DNA from: Candidatus Gastranaerophilales bacterium
Lineage (GTDB): Bacteria; Cyanobacteriota; Vampirovibrionia; Gastranaerophilales; Gastranaerophilaceae
Assembly: GCA_944324475.1 (NCBI GenBank)
Contig: CALUWK010000003.1
Location: 36,582-100,581 of the forward strand
Length of the DNA: 64,000 nucleotides
Direction: 5' to 3'
Position 1 is the first letter of the stretch; every line of letters starts with the position of its first letter. Below the pieces are notes generated by a model. The model did no database searches. It saw only the letters and a program-made list of their open reading frames with translations, and was not told where the DNA came from. The position numbers and the translations under genes were made by a program. This document shows, one piece after another, positions 43,968-54,216 of this stretch.

Positions 43968-45569
43968 ATGAAAAAAAATTCTTTAGATATATCGCTGTTT
44001 TTTCTTATTTTTTTATTTGTTTTATTTTGTATTTCAAATATTGGTTTTATTGTAAATTTTTCAATAAATATATATTATGTAATGTTTTCATTTGTTGCAG
44101 CTTTATTATACCTTGTAAAAAGTGGTGATTTTTTAAAAAAAATTATTGTTATATTGTTTTTGATTTTAATTTCTTTTCTTTGTTCTAATTTGTTTATAGA
44201 TACATCGTTTGATGGTAGATGTTATCATTTTACTATTGAAAATATGTTTAAACTCGGATTTAACCCTTTTTGGATAAAAAATCCCGAAGTTTGGTTAAAT
44301 GAAAATAATATGTACTATAATCATTTATTTGCTATTTCTTATCCTAATGCGGTTGAATTGTTGAGAGCTAATTTTTATTTGATTTTTAATAATATGGAAT
44401 CAAGTAAAATTATTAATTTCTTTTTTATTTTTTCGCTTTTATTTTATTCTTTTTATTTTTTTTCAAAAAAAACAAATAAAATAAAAGCAATTATTTTAAC
44501 TTTATGTGTTGCTTTTTGTTCTGTTTTAATTTGCCAAATAAATACTAAAATGGTTGATTTTGTTTTATATTGTCTTTTTTGTTTTCAATTTTTTTCAATT
44601 CTTTTAATAGAAAAAAAACAAGATTTAAAAATTAATTATTTTATTTTGGTTGTGGCTTCTATTTTGTCTGTTGCCGTTAAATATACTGGCTTATTGAATA
44701 CATTTGTTGTCTATATTCTTTTTTTAATCCATAAATACAACAGAAAAAAGTTAATTTCTTTTATTTTAGTTATATTTTCAAGTTTAATTTTATGTGCTCA
44801 ACCTTACATTTTAAATTTAATAAAATTCAAAAATCCCTTTTATCCTTCCATTGGTCAAAATAAACTTGATTTTATGACAAAACAAAATCCAAAAGAATTT
44901 TACAAAAAACCTTATATTTATAAGTTCACAAGAAGCATGTTTTCGTCTGTTTCAGATGCTAGAATGAATAACCCTAAAACACCGAAACTTTATTGGAAAG
45001 TTCCTTTTACTTCTCACTATGACATGCCGTTTGGAGCCGAAGATGTTAGAATTTCAGGTTTTGGGCATTTGTTTTCTGGAATTTTTTTGATAAGTTTAAT
45101 TTTAACAATTTATTTATTTAAAAAAAAGAAGGCATTTTTTTCTCTTTTGATAATTTATTTTTCAGTTTTGTTAAATCCGATTTGTTGGTGGGCAAGGTTT
45201 GTCCCTCAATTACATCTTTTACCTGTTATGATTGCTTATTTTTTTCGAAAAAAAAATGTTGTTTTTTATTTTTTGTGCGGTCTTATAATTTTAAATGGTT
45301 ATACTGTTTCAAAAGAAAACTTTTTAACTTATGCTTATAAAACTTATGTTATGAATAATTTTTATAATGACCTATATAATAAATCAAAAAATAAAAAAAT
45401 ATTTATTTACATCAATAAAACTCCTTATGATGAGGATGATTCAACTATTTTATTCAGAATGAAAGAATATGGAATAAATTATGAATTATCAAATGAATTA
45501 AACAAAAGTTTTGAGAAAATCAAAACTGATTGCACGATAACTGATTCATATTATATAAACTTTAATTAA
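43968..45569 (+). CDS. Polytopic membrane protein, possibly GT-C-type glycosyltransferase
   Basis: A 533-aa protein with about ten hydrophobic segments and a soluble C-terminal tail of about 70 residues. After the third segment comes TSFDGRCYHFTIENMFKLGFNPFW. An acidic residue in the first large loop of a polytopic protein is what GT-C lipid-linked sugar transferases show. No firm family motif is visible, so that is a suggestion. AAAGGAG lies before the ATG. The 3' end overlaps the convergent DUF4127 gene by 8 bases. Confidence 0.75.
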   Translation: MKKNSLDISLFFLIFLFVLFCISNIGFIVNFSINIYYVMFSFVAALLYLVKSGDFLKKIIVILFLILISFLCSNLFIDTSFDGRCYHFTIENMFKLGFNPFWIKNPEVWLNENNMYYNHLFAISYPNAVELLRANFYLIFNNMESSKIINFFFIFSLLFYSFYFFSKKTNKIKAIILTLCVAFCSVLICQINTKMVDFVLYCLFCFQFFSILLIEKKQDLKINYFILVVASILSVAVKYTGLLNTFVVYILFLIHKYNRKKLISFILVIFSSLILCAQPYILNLIKFKNPFYPSIGQNKLDFMTKQNPKEFYKKPYIYKFTRSMFSSVSDARMNNPKTPKLYWKVPFTSHYDMPFGAEDVRISGFGHLFSGIFLISLILTIYLFKKKKAFFSLLIIYFSVLLNPICWWARFVPQLHLLPVMIAYFFRKKNVVFYFLCGLIILNGYTVSKENFLTYAYKTYVMNNFYNDLYNKSKNKKIFIYINKTPYDEDDSTILFRMKEYGINYELSNELNKSFEKIKTDCTITDSYYINFN

Positions 45570-46965
45570 CTTCTATTCTTATTTCAAAAGAACGTTTCCA
45601 AGGGAGAGAATATTTTATTTTTTTAGGATAAAAATCTAAAAATTCAGAAATTTTTTTAGCATTTTCATTAAGTTCATTTTGTTTTTTAGCTAAGGCTTCA
45701 TCAAAATCCAACTTGCTTTCACGAATATATTTTCTTGTTATTGCTTGATATGCCCAATCATCAAGAAATCTTATAAATTGTATTTTTTTAAAAGCATATT
45801 CATTAAATGAATTATCTTTTATTGCCAAAAATTTTATAATTGCGCAAAATAAGGCGCATCCTATTGAGTTTGCGCTGGTATTATACGCACAATAGCCAAA
45901 AAAATTTTTATTGGCTTTTTTGAATAATGTGTTAACAAAATTTAAGTCGCTTCCGTTTGCATTATTTACATCGACTACAAAGTAATTTTTTGCAGGAAAA
46001 GATATTTCATTTTTGTTTGAATTTATAATATCCCCTAAGACAAGATCTCCTTGCTCGTTTTTGAAATTATTTATAATCATTTTTAAGTCATAGTTATGTT
46101 TGTTGATATTACATCCGGAAAGTTTTATCTGCTCTAATGTGCAATTATTGATTGATATATCTTCATATTTTGAAATTAAATCTGTTGAATTTTTCTCTAA
46201 AAAAACAGGGTTAATTTTTACATTTTTATTTTCGCATAAGGCTTTTGAAATTAATCCAAGAGGGATTTCATCCGCTCCAGTTTTAATAAATGTTTGATTT
46301 ATATTATTTTCATTAATTATTTTTTGTAATTCATTTGCTTCTTTTACATTTAAACCAAATTTCGCACAATCATCTTTTGAAAAAATTAAGGTTCTGAAAA
46401 AACCTTCCTTTGCCCATTTTAAATATATTTTATTAATTTCAAAATTTCTTTTTCTAGTTTTAATATAGTCCTCTAAAATATTATCAGGAACTTTATTGAT
46501 GACGCAATTAAAAGTTTTTTCAACTTCTGATTTATGAAGATAATAGGACCAGTCAAAAATTCTTTTGCCCCATTGTGCCCAGTATTCTTTTTCTTCTTCG
46601 TTTATATTATTGTTTGAAATTCTCATAATTGAAGAAAAAGCAAAAATATTTTTAATTTTTTTTTGAACTATATTTTTAAATTTTTCAATTCTTTTTTTTA
46701 TAGTTTCAAAGTCATCTTCTATTCTTCTGGATGGAATAAGTCCCCCATATGCTATGGTATCCAGTGAAACCACCAGAAAATCTATATTTTCAAGATTCTC
46801 TAGAAATTCAAAAATTTTATTTGTATCGGATTTAGTGTTTAGTCCTCCTAAATATTTAATCTTTGGCATGTAAAGTTTAATGTTTTTATTTATTGCCAAG
46901 ACGTCTTCAATTAAATCATAGCAAATTGGACGATTATCTATAGGAATAACTGCAATTTTTATCAT
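45562..46965 (-). CDS. DUF4127 family protein
   Basis: A 467-aa protein of the DUF4127 family, recognised by IAVIPIDNRPICYDL at the start, LYMPKIKYLGGLN, FLVVSLDTIAYGGLIPSRR and the later TGADEIPLG and NTSANSIGCAL segments. The function is unproven. The conserved Asp/Asn/Glu set suggests a hydrolase-like active site. No signal peptide is seen. TAAAAT lies 6 nt before the ATG with no Shine-Dalgarno sequence. Confidence 0.85.
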   Translation of the reverse strand: MIKIAVIPIDNRPICYDLIEDVLAINKNIKLYMPKIKYLGGLNTKSDTNKIFEFLENLENIDFLVVSLDTIAYGGLIPSRRIEDDFETIKKRIEKFKNIVQKKIKNIFAFSSIMRISNNNINEEEKEYWAQWGKRIFDWSYYLHKSEVEKTFNCVINKVPDNILEDYIKTRKRNFEINKIYLKWAKEGFFRTLIFSKDDCAKFGLNVKEANELQKIINENNINQTFIKTGADEIPLGLISKALCENKNVKINPVFLEKNSTDLISKYEDISINNCTLEQIKLSGCNINKHNYDLKMIINNFKNEQGDLVLGDIINSNKNEISFPAKNYFVVDVNNANGSDLNFVNTLFKKANKNFFGYCAYNTSANSIGCALFCAIIKFLAIKDNSFNEYAFKKIQFIRFLDDWAYQAITRKYIRESKLDFDEALAKKQNELNENAKKISEFLDFYPKKIKYSLPWKRSFEIRIEVN

Positions 46966-46971
46966 GGTTTG

Positions 46972-46977
46972 ATTTTA
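46972..46977 (-). promoter_or_regulatory. -10 box of the DUF4127 gene, leaderless arrangement
   Basis: Minus-strand TAAAAT ends 6 nt before the ATG. Confidence 0.5.
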
Positions 46978-47087
46978 CAATATTTTTATAAATAATTAAA
47001 TATTATTTATAAAACTTCACTTGTTAGATGTGTTTTTTCAAGATAAAATTATTTAAGTAGGAAGAAAATTATTTTCAGGAGAATACC

Positions 47088-48437
47088 TTGCTTTTTTGTT
47101 TAGATGAGATTGTAAATTGTTTAAATTGCGAAATTTTATATAAAAAAGATAATTTTAATACTAAAAAACTTTTTAATATATCGACAGATACACGAAAACT
47201 TCAAAAAGAAGATGTCTACCTTCCTTTAAGAGGAGAAAATTTTGATGGTCATAATTTTATAGATAAAGCAATAGAAAATGGTGCTTTGGGTTATTTTACA
47301 CAAGATAAATATAAAATAAATAAAGAAGCAGAATTTGTAATTTATGTTAGAAATTCGCTTGTGGCTTATTTAGAGCTTGCAAGTTATATCAGAAAAAAAA
47401 TTAACCCCATTGTGATTGCAATTACAGGATCTTGCGGTAAGACTACTACAAAAGAATTATTATATAGCGTGTTTTCAACAACATATAAGACTCATAAAAC
47501 TATATTGAATCATAATAATGAGATAGGTTTTTGTGAAACTATGTTTAATATGCCACTTGATGCTGAGGTTGTAATAGTTGAGATGGGCATGCGTAATTTG
47601 GGTGAAATTGAGCTTTTGTCCAAGTATTCAAATCCTGATATAGGTATTATTTCAAATATCGGTTCTGCCCATGTTGAGCGTCTTGGAACATTGAAAAATA
47701 TTGCTATTGCAAAATGTGAAATAGTTAAGAATCTAAAAACAAAAGAACAAGGTGGTCTTTTTATAGGTACAAAATGTCCGCAAATTATTGAGAATTTAAA
47801 ATATGATGGTGATAAAATTTTCACTTCTTTAGACGATGTTAATGATGTAGACATTGCTATTGAATCAACAAAATTTAAATATAAAGGTGAAAGTTATAAA
47901 ATAGCACAATCAGGAGAATATAATATTTTAAATGCACTTTTAGTTATAGAAGCAGCAAGGTTTGAAAATATAAGTATTGAAAATATTAAAAAAGGATTTT
48001 TAAATTATAAGCCTATTGAAAAACGTTGGGAAAAGACTATTGTGGGTAATTTTACGTTTATAAACGATAGTTACAATGCAAATCCTGAATCAATGAATGC
48101 CGTACTAAAAACTTTTTTGGCTGTATACCCTCGTCCTATTGTGCTTGTTTTAGGCGATATGGGCGAACTTGGAAAAGATGAAATTATGTATCATAAACAG
48201 GTGGGAGAATTTTTATCTTCTTATAGCGGTGTAATTTTGCTTACGGTTGGAAATCTCGCAAGACATATTGCAAGGAATACAACTCTTGAAAGTGTTGAGT
48301 TTGAGAACAATGAAGATTGTGCTGAATATATTGTAAATAATATAAAAAGTGGCTCAACAATTCTTCTTAAGGCTTCACGTGCTATGAAATTTGAGCAAAT
48401 AATTGAAAAAGTTAGCGAAATGGTGGTTAAAGTATGA
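47088..48437 (+). CDS. murF: UDP-MurNAc-tripeptide--D-alanyl-D-alanine ligase
   Basis: MurF adds D-Ala-D-Ala to the peptidoglycan precursor. The 449-aa protein shows FNISTDTRKLQKEDVYLPLRGENFDGH (N-terminal domain), the ATP loop VIAITGSCGKTTTKELL, NHNNEIGFCET, INDSYNANPESM and LVLGDMGELG. The start is TTG with AGGAG six nt upstream. It opens a six-gene wall operon with overlapping junctions. Confidence 0.96.
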   Translation: MLFCLDEIVNCLNCEILYKKDNFNTKKLFNISTDTRKLQKEDVYLPLRGENFDGHNFIDKAIENGALGYFTQDKYKINKEAEFVIYVRNSLVAYLELASYIRKKINPIVIAITGSCGKTTTKELLYSVFSTTYKTHKTILNHNNEIGFCETMFNMPLDAEVVIVEMGMRNLGEIELLSKYSNPDIGIISNIGSAHVERLGTLKNIAIAKCEIVKNLKTKEQGGLFIGTKCPQIIENLKYDGDKIFTSLDDVNDVDIAIESTKFKYKGESYKIAQSGEYNILNALLVIEAARFENISIENIKKGFLNYKPIEKRWEKTIVGNFTFINDSYNANPESMNAVLKTFLAVYPRPIVLVLGDMGELGKDEIMYHKQVGEFLSSYSGVILLTVGNLARHIARNTTLESVEFENNEDCAEYIVNNIKSGSTILLKASRAMKFEQIIEKVSEMVVKV

Positions 48438-49399
48438 TAATGATTAGTGTGGCGGGGCTTATTGCTCTTATTTTATGTTTACTTTTTGGAATTCCATATA
48501 TAGATTTTATGAAAAAGAAAGCATATTCTCAGTATATAAGAGAAGAAGTTGCCAAGATGCATGCTAATAAAGAAAAAACTCCAACAACTGGTGGTGTATT
48601 TATCGTTTTGTCAATAATTGCAGCATCTTTAATTGCTCTTTTTATGGCACAAAAGACTACAACATCAGCTATGATTGTTATTATGACTTTGATTTTTTAT
48701 ACTTTTACAGGGTTTGAAGATGATATTAAAAAAATAAAAGCTCAACATAATCTCGGATTATCTGCAAGGGCAAAACTGCTGCTGCAGATTGCGGTTGCAA
48801 TGTTGCCTGCTTTTTATATAATATTTTCTGGAAAAACAGAGGTTAGTTTTTTGAATTTCAGTTTTGATTTAGGATATTTTTATCCCGTTTTTGTTGTTTT
48901 TATGATGGTTGGAGCTTCTAATGCTCTTAATTTAACTGATGGATTAGATGGACTTGCCGCGTCATCTTCAGTTATAGCATTTTTAGCATGTGCAATAATA
49001 TGTTATTTTAATAATAATATCGATTTAGCTATTATTTCAATTACTGCAAGTGCTTCTTGTTTGGGTTTTTTGTATTTTAATAAGAAACCTGCGAAAATTT
49101 TTATGGGAGATACAGGAAGCCTTGCCTTGGGTGGTTTACTTGCAACAATAGCAATTATGGGCAAGTTTGAATTATGGCTTATTCCCATTGCGATTGTATT
49201 TATTTGTGAAACACTTTCGGTTATGATTCAAGTTACTAGTTATAAATTAACGGGAAAAAGAGTTTTTAAAATGAGCCCTATTCATCATCATTTTGAACTT
49301 TTAGGATGGTCAGAAAATAAAATTGTAAAAGTTTTTACATTTATTACTTTTTTATCTTGCACTTTAAGTGTTTTGGTTTATTTTTTATATAAGGCATAA
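48434..49399 (+). CDS. mraY: Phospho-MurNAc-pentapeptide transferase
   Basis: MraY makes lipid I from UDP-MurNAc-pentapeptide and undecaprenyl phosphate. The 321-aa polytopic protein carries KEKTPTTGGVFIV, GFEDDIKKIKAQHNLGLSARAK, NALNLTDGLDGLA with catalytic aspartates, MGDTGSLALGG, and SPIHHHFELLGWSE. It overlaps murF by 4 bases. Confidence 0.97.
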   Translation: MIMISVAGLIALILCLLFGIPYIDFMKKKAYSQYIREEVAKMHANKEKTPTTGGVFIVLSIIAASLIALFMAQKTTTSAMIVIMTLIFYTFTGFEDDIKKIKAQHNLGLSARAKLLLQIAVAMLPAFYIIFSGKTEVSFLNFSFDLGYFYPVFVVFMMVGASNALNLTDGLDGLAASSSVIAFLACAIICYFNNNIDLAIISITASASCLGFLYFNKKPAKIFMGDTGSLALGGLLATIAIMGKFELWLIPIAIVFICETLSVMIQVTSYKLTGKRVFKMSPIHHHFELLGWSENKIVKVFTFITFLSCTLSVLVYFLYKA

Positions 49400-49403
49400 A
49401 ATT

Positions 49404-50753
49404 ATGAATAAATATACGGATTTAAAAAATAAAAAAATTTTAGTTCTCGGTTTTTCAACTACGGGAATTGCTGCAGCTAAATATTTTAGCAAAAAAGGTG
49501 CAAATGTGTATATATCAGAAAGTTCTGAATTGTCCAAAAAAAATGAAAAATCATTAGCAGAAATTAAGTCCTTGGGTGTAGAGGTTGAATTTGGTGGACA
49601 TAGTGATAAATTTATTGATGATTCAAAATTTTGCATCTTGAGTCCTTCCATACCGTCTGATGCTGAAATTTTAAATAGACTAAATGAAAGAAATATTGAA
49701 TATTTTTCAGATATTGAATATATTTCGAAACTTGAAAATAAAAAAATGATTGTTATAACCGGAACAAATGGAAAAACTACAACAACAGCCTTAATTTCGC
49801 ATGTTTTATGTCAAAAATATAATGCTCCGTATTGTGGTAATATAGGAATAAGTCCGTTTGAATATTTAGATCAAGATGTTGATTATTTTGTTATTGAAGC
49901 TAGTTCCTTTCAATTAAATTATTCCCCTTCTTGTAAGCCAAAAATCGGAGTTTTTTGTAATATTACACCTGATCATATATTATGGCATAAAACTTTTGAT
50001 AATTATTTTGAAGCAAAAGCAACAATATTTAAAAATATGGATGTTAATTCTTGTGCTATTTTAAATTATGATGATGAGATATTACGTAAATTAAAAGAAA
50101 AACTCAAAGCTAAAACATATTATTTTTCTATGCAAGATAGGAATATGAAAAATTGCACTTATTGTGAAGGTGGAAAAATATATTATAATGATGAAAAAAT
50201 TATAGATAGCAAAGACCTTCAAATAGTGGGGCCACATAATATGCAAAATGTAATGTGTGCGGTTATTGTAGCTAAAATATTGGGATTAGATAATAAAACA
50301 ATTAAAAATGCACTAAAATCTTTTAAAGCAATAGAACACAGGCTTGAGTTTATAAGAACAATAGATGGAACAGATTATTATAATGATTCTAAAGCAACAA
50401 ATCCTGAAGCAAGTATAGTTGCAATTAATTCGTTTAAAAACAAGAAAGTTGTTCTGATTGCTGGTGGCAGGGATAAAAAAACATCTTTAAAAGATTTTAT
50501 AGTTGCCGTTAAAGAAAGAATTTCAAAAGTTGTTTTAATAGGTGAGGCTACCAATCGTTTTAAGAACGAACTTGCAAAAAGTGGCTATATGAATATAGTG
50601 AATTCAAAAACCCTTGAGGAAGCTATTGATATTGCAAGTTTGGATAAGCCAGAGGTTGTATTGTTGTCTCCTGCGTGTGCAAGCTTTGATATGTTTGAAA
50701 GCTATGAAAAAAGAGGAGAAGCATTTAAAAATTATGTATTATCAAAGAAATAG
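49404..50753 (+). CDS. murD: UDP-MurNAc-L-alanine--D-glutamate ligase
   Basis: MurD adds D-Glu to UDP-MurNAc-L-Ala. The 449-aa protein has an N-terminal Rossmann-type domain (ILVLGFSTTGIAAAKYF), the ATP loop MIVITGTNGKTTTTALI, FVIEASSFQL, NITPDHILWH, HRLEFIRTIDGTDYYNDSKATNPEA and LLSPACASFDMFESYEKRG. Start ATG 49404 lies 4 bases after the mraY stop and gives MNKYTDLKNKKI. The longer frame begins inside mraY. Confidence 0.96.
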   Translation: MNKYTDLKNKKILVLGFSTTGIAAAKYFSKKGANVYISESSELSKKNEKSLAEIKSLGVEVEFGGHSDKFIDDSKFCILSPSIPSDAEILNRLNERNIEYFSDIEYISKLENKKMIVITGTNGKTTTTALISHVLCQKYNAPYCGNIGISPFEYLDQDVDYFVIEASSFQLNYSPSCKPKIGVFCNITPDHILWHKTFDNYFEAKATIFKNMDVNSCAILNYDDEILRKLKEKLKAKTYYFSMQDRNMKNCTYCEGGKIYYNDEKIIDSKDLQIVGPHNMQNVMCAVIVAKILGLDNKTIKNALKSFKAIEHRLEFIRTIDGTDYYNDSKATNPEASIVAINSFKNKKVVLIAGGRDKKTSLKDFIVAVKERISKVVLIGEATNRFKNELAKSGYMNIVNSKTLEEAIDIASLDKPEVVLLSPACASFDMFESYEKRGEAFKNYVLSKK

Positions 50754-51879
50754 AACATACACTACAAAAACAAAAACCTACACAAAAGCCCCTCCGGATA
50801 ATTTATTGGTCGTGGTTGTTGCTTTTATAGTTGTTTTCGGGATTATGGCGGTTTTTTCGGCTTCTGCTCCTAAGGCAATAGGGCTTGGTGAAAATCCTTT
50901 AAGTTTTACAATAAAACAGTTAATTTGGCTTATAGCCGGTGCCTTTGGTGCTTGGTTTTTTTCCAAATTTGATTATAGAAAGTTAAAGAATTTTGCTGGT
51001 ATGCTCGCACTTTTTGTTCTTGTAAGTCTTGCGTTGGTTAAATTTTCTCCTTTAGGCGTCACTGTTAATGAGGCAAAGCGTTGGCTTGTGATTGGTCCTT
51101 TGCAATTTCAGCCTTCCGAGATGGCAAAGCCTGCTTTGGTTTTATATTTTGCTACTTTATTTTCTAAGGACTGCAGAATAATTGATTCTAAAAAATATCC
51201 TTTTTATTTTATATTTGCAGGCATGTTACTTTTGATATATATGCAACCTAATTTATCAATGATAATTTTGCTTTTAATGACTTCTCTTGCTATGTATTAT
51301 GTAGCAGGCGGTTCGGCCAAAATTATCGCAGGAGCTTTCGGACTTGGAGCTTTAGCGGTGGCCACAACAATTAGGGGTTATCAATTACAGCGTATTAAGG
51401 TTTGGTGGAATCCTTTTTCGGATGCTTTGGGTGCTGGATATAACATAATTCAATCCATGGTAGCTTTTTCTTCGGGTGGTTTTTTCGGAGTTGGTTTTGG
51501 AAATTCAAAACAAAAATTGTCTTGGCTTCCCGAGGGGCATACTGATTTTATTTTTGCTATTATTGGTGAGGAATTTGGTTTTTTGGGATGTTTTTTTCTT
51601 GTTTGTCTTTTTGGAGTATTTTTGCATAGGGGTTTTGTAATAGCTAAAAAATGCCCTGATATGTTTGGAAAATTATTAGCTGTCGGAATTACTTTTTCAA
51701 TATGTTTTCAAGCATTCACTAATATGTCTGTAGCTTCTTCTTTTGTTCCTGCGACAGGGATTCCTCTGCCTTTTGTGAGCTATGGCGGTTCAAGTTTGTT
51801 TGTTTCATTGTGCATGATTGGTGTGTTAATTAATATATCAAAAAAAAGAGTTCAAAGGATAGTTCATTATGTTCAATAA
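50734..51879 (+). CDS. ftsW: FtsW/RodA/SpoVE-type peptidoglycan polymerase
   Basis: A SEDS glycosyltransferase that polymerises lipid II at the septum. About ten membrane segments lie in 381 aa, with VNEAKRWLVIGPLQFQPSEMAKP, GAGYNIIQSMVAFSSGGFFGVGFGNS, LPEGHTDFIFAIIGEEFGF and GIPLPFVSYGGSS. Start ATG 50734 (MYYQRNRTY) overlaps murD by 20 bases. The longer frame is an out-of-frame reading of murD. Its place between murD and murG supports ftsW over rodA. Confidence 0.94.
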   Translation: MYYQRNRTYTTKTKTYTKAPPDNLLVVVVAFIVVFGIMAVFSASAPKAIGLGENPLSFTIKQLIWLIAGAFGAWFFSKFDYRKLKNFAGMLALFVLVSLALVKFSPLGVTVNEAKRWLVIGPLQFQPSEMAKPALVLYFATLFSKDCRIIDSKKYPFYFIFAGMLLLIYMQPNLSMIILLLMTSLAMYYVAGGSAKIIAGAFGLGALAVATTIRGYQLQRIKVWWNPFSDALGAGYNIIQSMVAFSSGGFFGVGFGNSKQKLSWLPEGHTDFIFAIIGEEFGFLGCFFLVCLFGVFLHRGFVIAKKCPDMFGKLLAVGITFSICFQAFTNMSVASSFVPATGIPLPFVSYGGSSLFVSLCMIGVLINISKKRVQRIVHYVQ

Positions 51880-52990
51880 GAATAAAGAAAAAATATATTT
51901 TATAACAGGCGGAGGTACGGGTGGTCATATTTATCCTGCTGTTTCCGTTATAAATGTTTTATTGGATGCTAAGGTTCAAAACAAGAATATATTTTATCTT
52001 GGCAATAGAAAAAATATGGAATATGAAATTGCAAAAAAGTATAATTACAATTTTTTGAGTCATGGCGCTAAAGGTATGCCGAGAAAATTAAGCTTTAAGT
52101 TTATTTTTTGGTTTTTTGGTTTATTTTTTTCAACTTTGAAAACTTCTTTTTATTTTTTGAAATACAGACCTAGTGTTATTTTCGCAACAGGCGGGTATGT
52201 TTGTGCACCTGCTTTATTTTGTGCTTTATTTTTTAAGGTTCCTTATGTTTTGCATGACTGTGATATTCAACCAGGAATTGTAACAAGGTTTTTTGCACCT
52301 TTTGCATATTGTGTATCTTTAGCTTTTGATGATGCAAAAAAATATATAAAATCAAAAAACATTCAAATTAATGGAAACCCAATACGTCAGGAGTTTAAGA
52401 TAGTATCTAAAAAGCAGGCTCGAGAGGAGTTTTCTTTAAAAGATGATTTTACAATTCTTATTATGGGTGGTTCTTTGGGAGCTAAAACAATAAATAATTC
52501 ATCTTTTAAAATTTTAAAAGAATTTGCAAATAAAGAAGGATATGAAATTCTTTGGCAGACAGGTAAGAAAAATTTTGATGAAGTAACAAGAAAAATTCTT
52601 GATGAGTTTCAAAGTTTACCGGATAATTTGGTTTTACAACCGTATTTTGATAAAATGTATCTTGCTTTGTTATCTTCTGATGTAGTAATTTCAAGGTCTG
52701 GGTCTTTGAGCTTGTCTGAAATATGTGCAAGTTCGCTGCCTTCAATTTTAATTCCATATCCTTATGCAAGCCAAAATCATCAATATAAAAATGCAAAAAA
52801 TTTAGTTAACAATAATGCCGCTCTTTTAATTGAGGATAAGGATTGTAATAATGAAAGCTTATTTGAACTTTTAAATAAATTAATAAATGATAAAGCACTT
52901 TTGTCGGATTTATCTTATAATGCGTATAAACAAGCAAAGCTTAATTCTGCCGAGCAAATAGTGGAACAAATTAATAAGGCAGCTAAATAA
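51869..52990 (+). CDS. murG: MurG lipid I GlcNAc transferase
   Basis: MurG converts lipid I to lipid II. The 373-aa GT28 enzyme has FITGGGTGGHIYPAVSVINVL, FATGGYVCAPALF, GNPIRQEF, ILIMGGSLGAKTINN and a donor site SRSGSLSLSEICASSLPSILIPYPYA. It has ...YASQNHQYKNAKNL, and the Gly-Ala of many MurG donor loops reads as SRSGSLS here. It overlaps ftsW by 11 bases. Confidence 0.96.
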   Translation: MFNKNKEKIYFITGGGTGGHIYPAVSVINVLLDAKVQNKNIFYLGNRKNMEYEIAKKYNYNFLSHGAKGMPRKLSFKFIFWFFGLFFSTLKTSFYFLKYRPSVIFATGGYVCAPALFCALFFKVPYVLHDCDIQPGIVTRFFAPFAYCVSLAFDDAKKYIKSKNIQINGNPIRQEFKIVSKKQAREEFSLKDDFTILIMGGSLGAKTINNSSFKILKEFANKEGYEILWQTGKKNFDEVTRKILDEFQSLPDNLVLQPYFDKMYLALLSSDVVISRSGSLSLSEICASSLPSILIPYPYASQNHQYKNAKNLVNNNAALLIEDKDCNNESLFELLNKLINDKALLSDLSYNAYKQAKLNSAEQIVEQINKAAK

Positions 52991-54216
52991 TGCAATCAGC
53001 GAAAGAAATACTGACTTCTTGTGATAAATTTCATATTAATCTGGGTCTTAATAGAATTAAAAAAATATTGAACATTTTGGGTAATCCCCAAGATGCCTAT
53101 AAAATAATTCATGTAGCAGGGACTAATGGTAAGGGTTCTGTTTGTAAAATTATAAATGAAATTTTAGTTCAAAATTTTAAAAATTCAAAAGTTAAAATAG
53201 GGCTTTATACAAGTCCGCATCTTTTTTCATACACAGAAAGAATTAAGATAAATAACAAAAATATTTTAGAAGGTGATTTTAATAATTTAGTAAATGAAAT
53301 TAATAACATTGCTAAAAATAATAATATTGAATTAACAGAATTTGAACTTATAACTACAGTTGCTTTTTATTATTTTTACATAAATAAGGTTGAATATACT
53401 ATTTTAGAAGTTGGTTTAGGAGGATTATACGACGCAACAAATATTGTGAAATCTCCTTTGATGGAAGTTATAACGGAAATCGATTTGGATCATACTCAAA
53501 GACTGGGCTCAACTATAGAAGAAATTGCTATCCAAAAAGCTGGAATAATAAAAGAAAATTCGAAAGTTGTATTTTTAAAATCAAATAAAGGATATGATAT
53601 TTTAAAACAGGTTGCACATGATAAAAATGCAAGAGTTATTGAAGTTCCTAATGTTAAAGTTGCAGTTGAAAATGGAATAAATTATGCGTTTGTTGATTCA
53701 AAAAAATATGAATTTAATTTATTAGGGTATAATCAAGCGGATAATTTGGCTCTTGCACTTGGAGCCATAGAGGGAATAGGTTTAAATATAAGTTCAAACA
53801 TTCTTTTATCTGCTTTAAAATTTGTTGAATGGCCTTTTAGGCTTGAATATAATAAAAAAAGAAATATTTTAATAGATGGAGCACATAATCCTTCGGGGAT
53901 AAGAGTTTTAAGAAATTTTTTGGATGATTATTTTAAAAATGATAAAAAAACATTTATTTTTGGTTGTTTAAATAATAAAGATTATAGAAAAATGCTTAAC
54001 ATATTATTATATCAAAATGATGAATTTTATTTTTATGAATTTAATTACCCTAATGCATTAAAATTTAATGAATTAGAAGAAGAATATAAAAAAAGAGTTA
54101 TAAAAATTTCAACTATAAAAGAAATTAAAAAAATAATTGAACAAAAGCAAAATTTAAAAATTTTTTGCGGATCTTTGTATATGTTGGGGGGAATTTTTAG
54201 TGAAATAAAAATTTAG
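52990..54216 (+). CDS. folC: Folylpolyglutamate/dihydrofolate synthase FolC
   Basis: FolC adds glutamate to folates and in many bacteria also makes dihydrofolate. The 408-aa Mur-ligase-fold protein shows NILGNPQDAYKIIHVAGTNGKGS, GLYTSPHLFSYTERIKIN, EVGLGGLYDATNIV, ITEIDLDHTQRLG, QKAGIIKEN and NILIDGAHNPSG. The start overlaps the murG stop by one base, so it is read as the last gene of the wall operon. Its end overlaps the convergent gene by 4 bases. Confidence 0.94.
   Translation: MQSAKEILTSCDKFHINLGLNRIKKILNILGNPQDAYKIIHVAGTNGKGSVCKIINEILVQNFKNSKVKIGLYTSPHLFSYTERIKINNKNILEGDFNNLVNEINNIAKNNNIELTEFELITTVAFYYFYINKVEYTILEVGLGGLYDATNIVKSPLMEVITEIDLDHTQRLGSTIEEIAIQKAGIIKENSKVVFLKSNKGYDILKQVAHDKNARVIEVPNVKVAVENGINYAFVDSKKYEFNLLGYNQADNLALALGAIEGIGLNISSNILLSALKFVEWPFRLEYNKKRNILIDGAHNPSGIRVLRNFLDDYFKNDKKTFIFGCLNNKDYRKMLNILLYQNDEFYFYEFNYPNALKFNELEEEYKKRVIKISTIKEIKKIIEQKQNLKIFCGSLYMLGGIFSEIKI

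Noticed and set aside
50614..50733. Longer FtsW frame
   Set aside because: These residues are an out-of-frame reading of the conserved murD 3' end. FtsW homologues start near the membrane segment.
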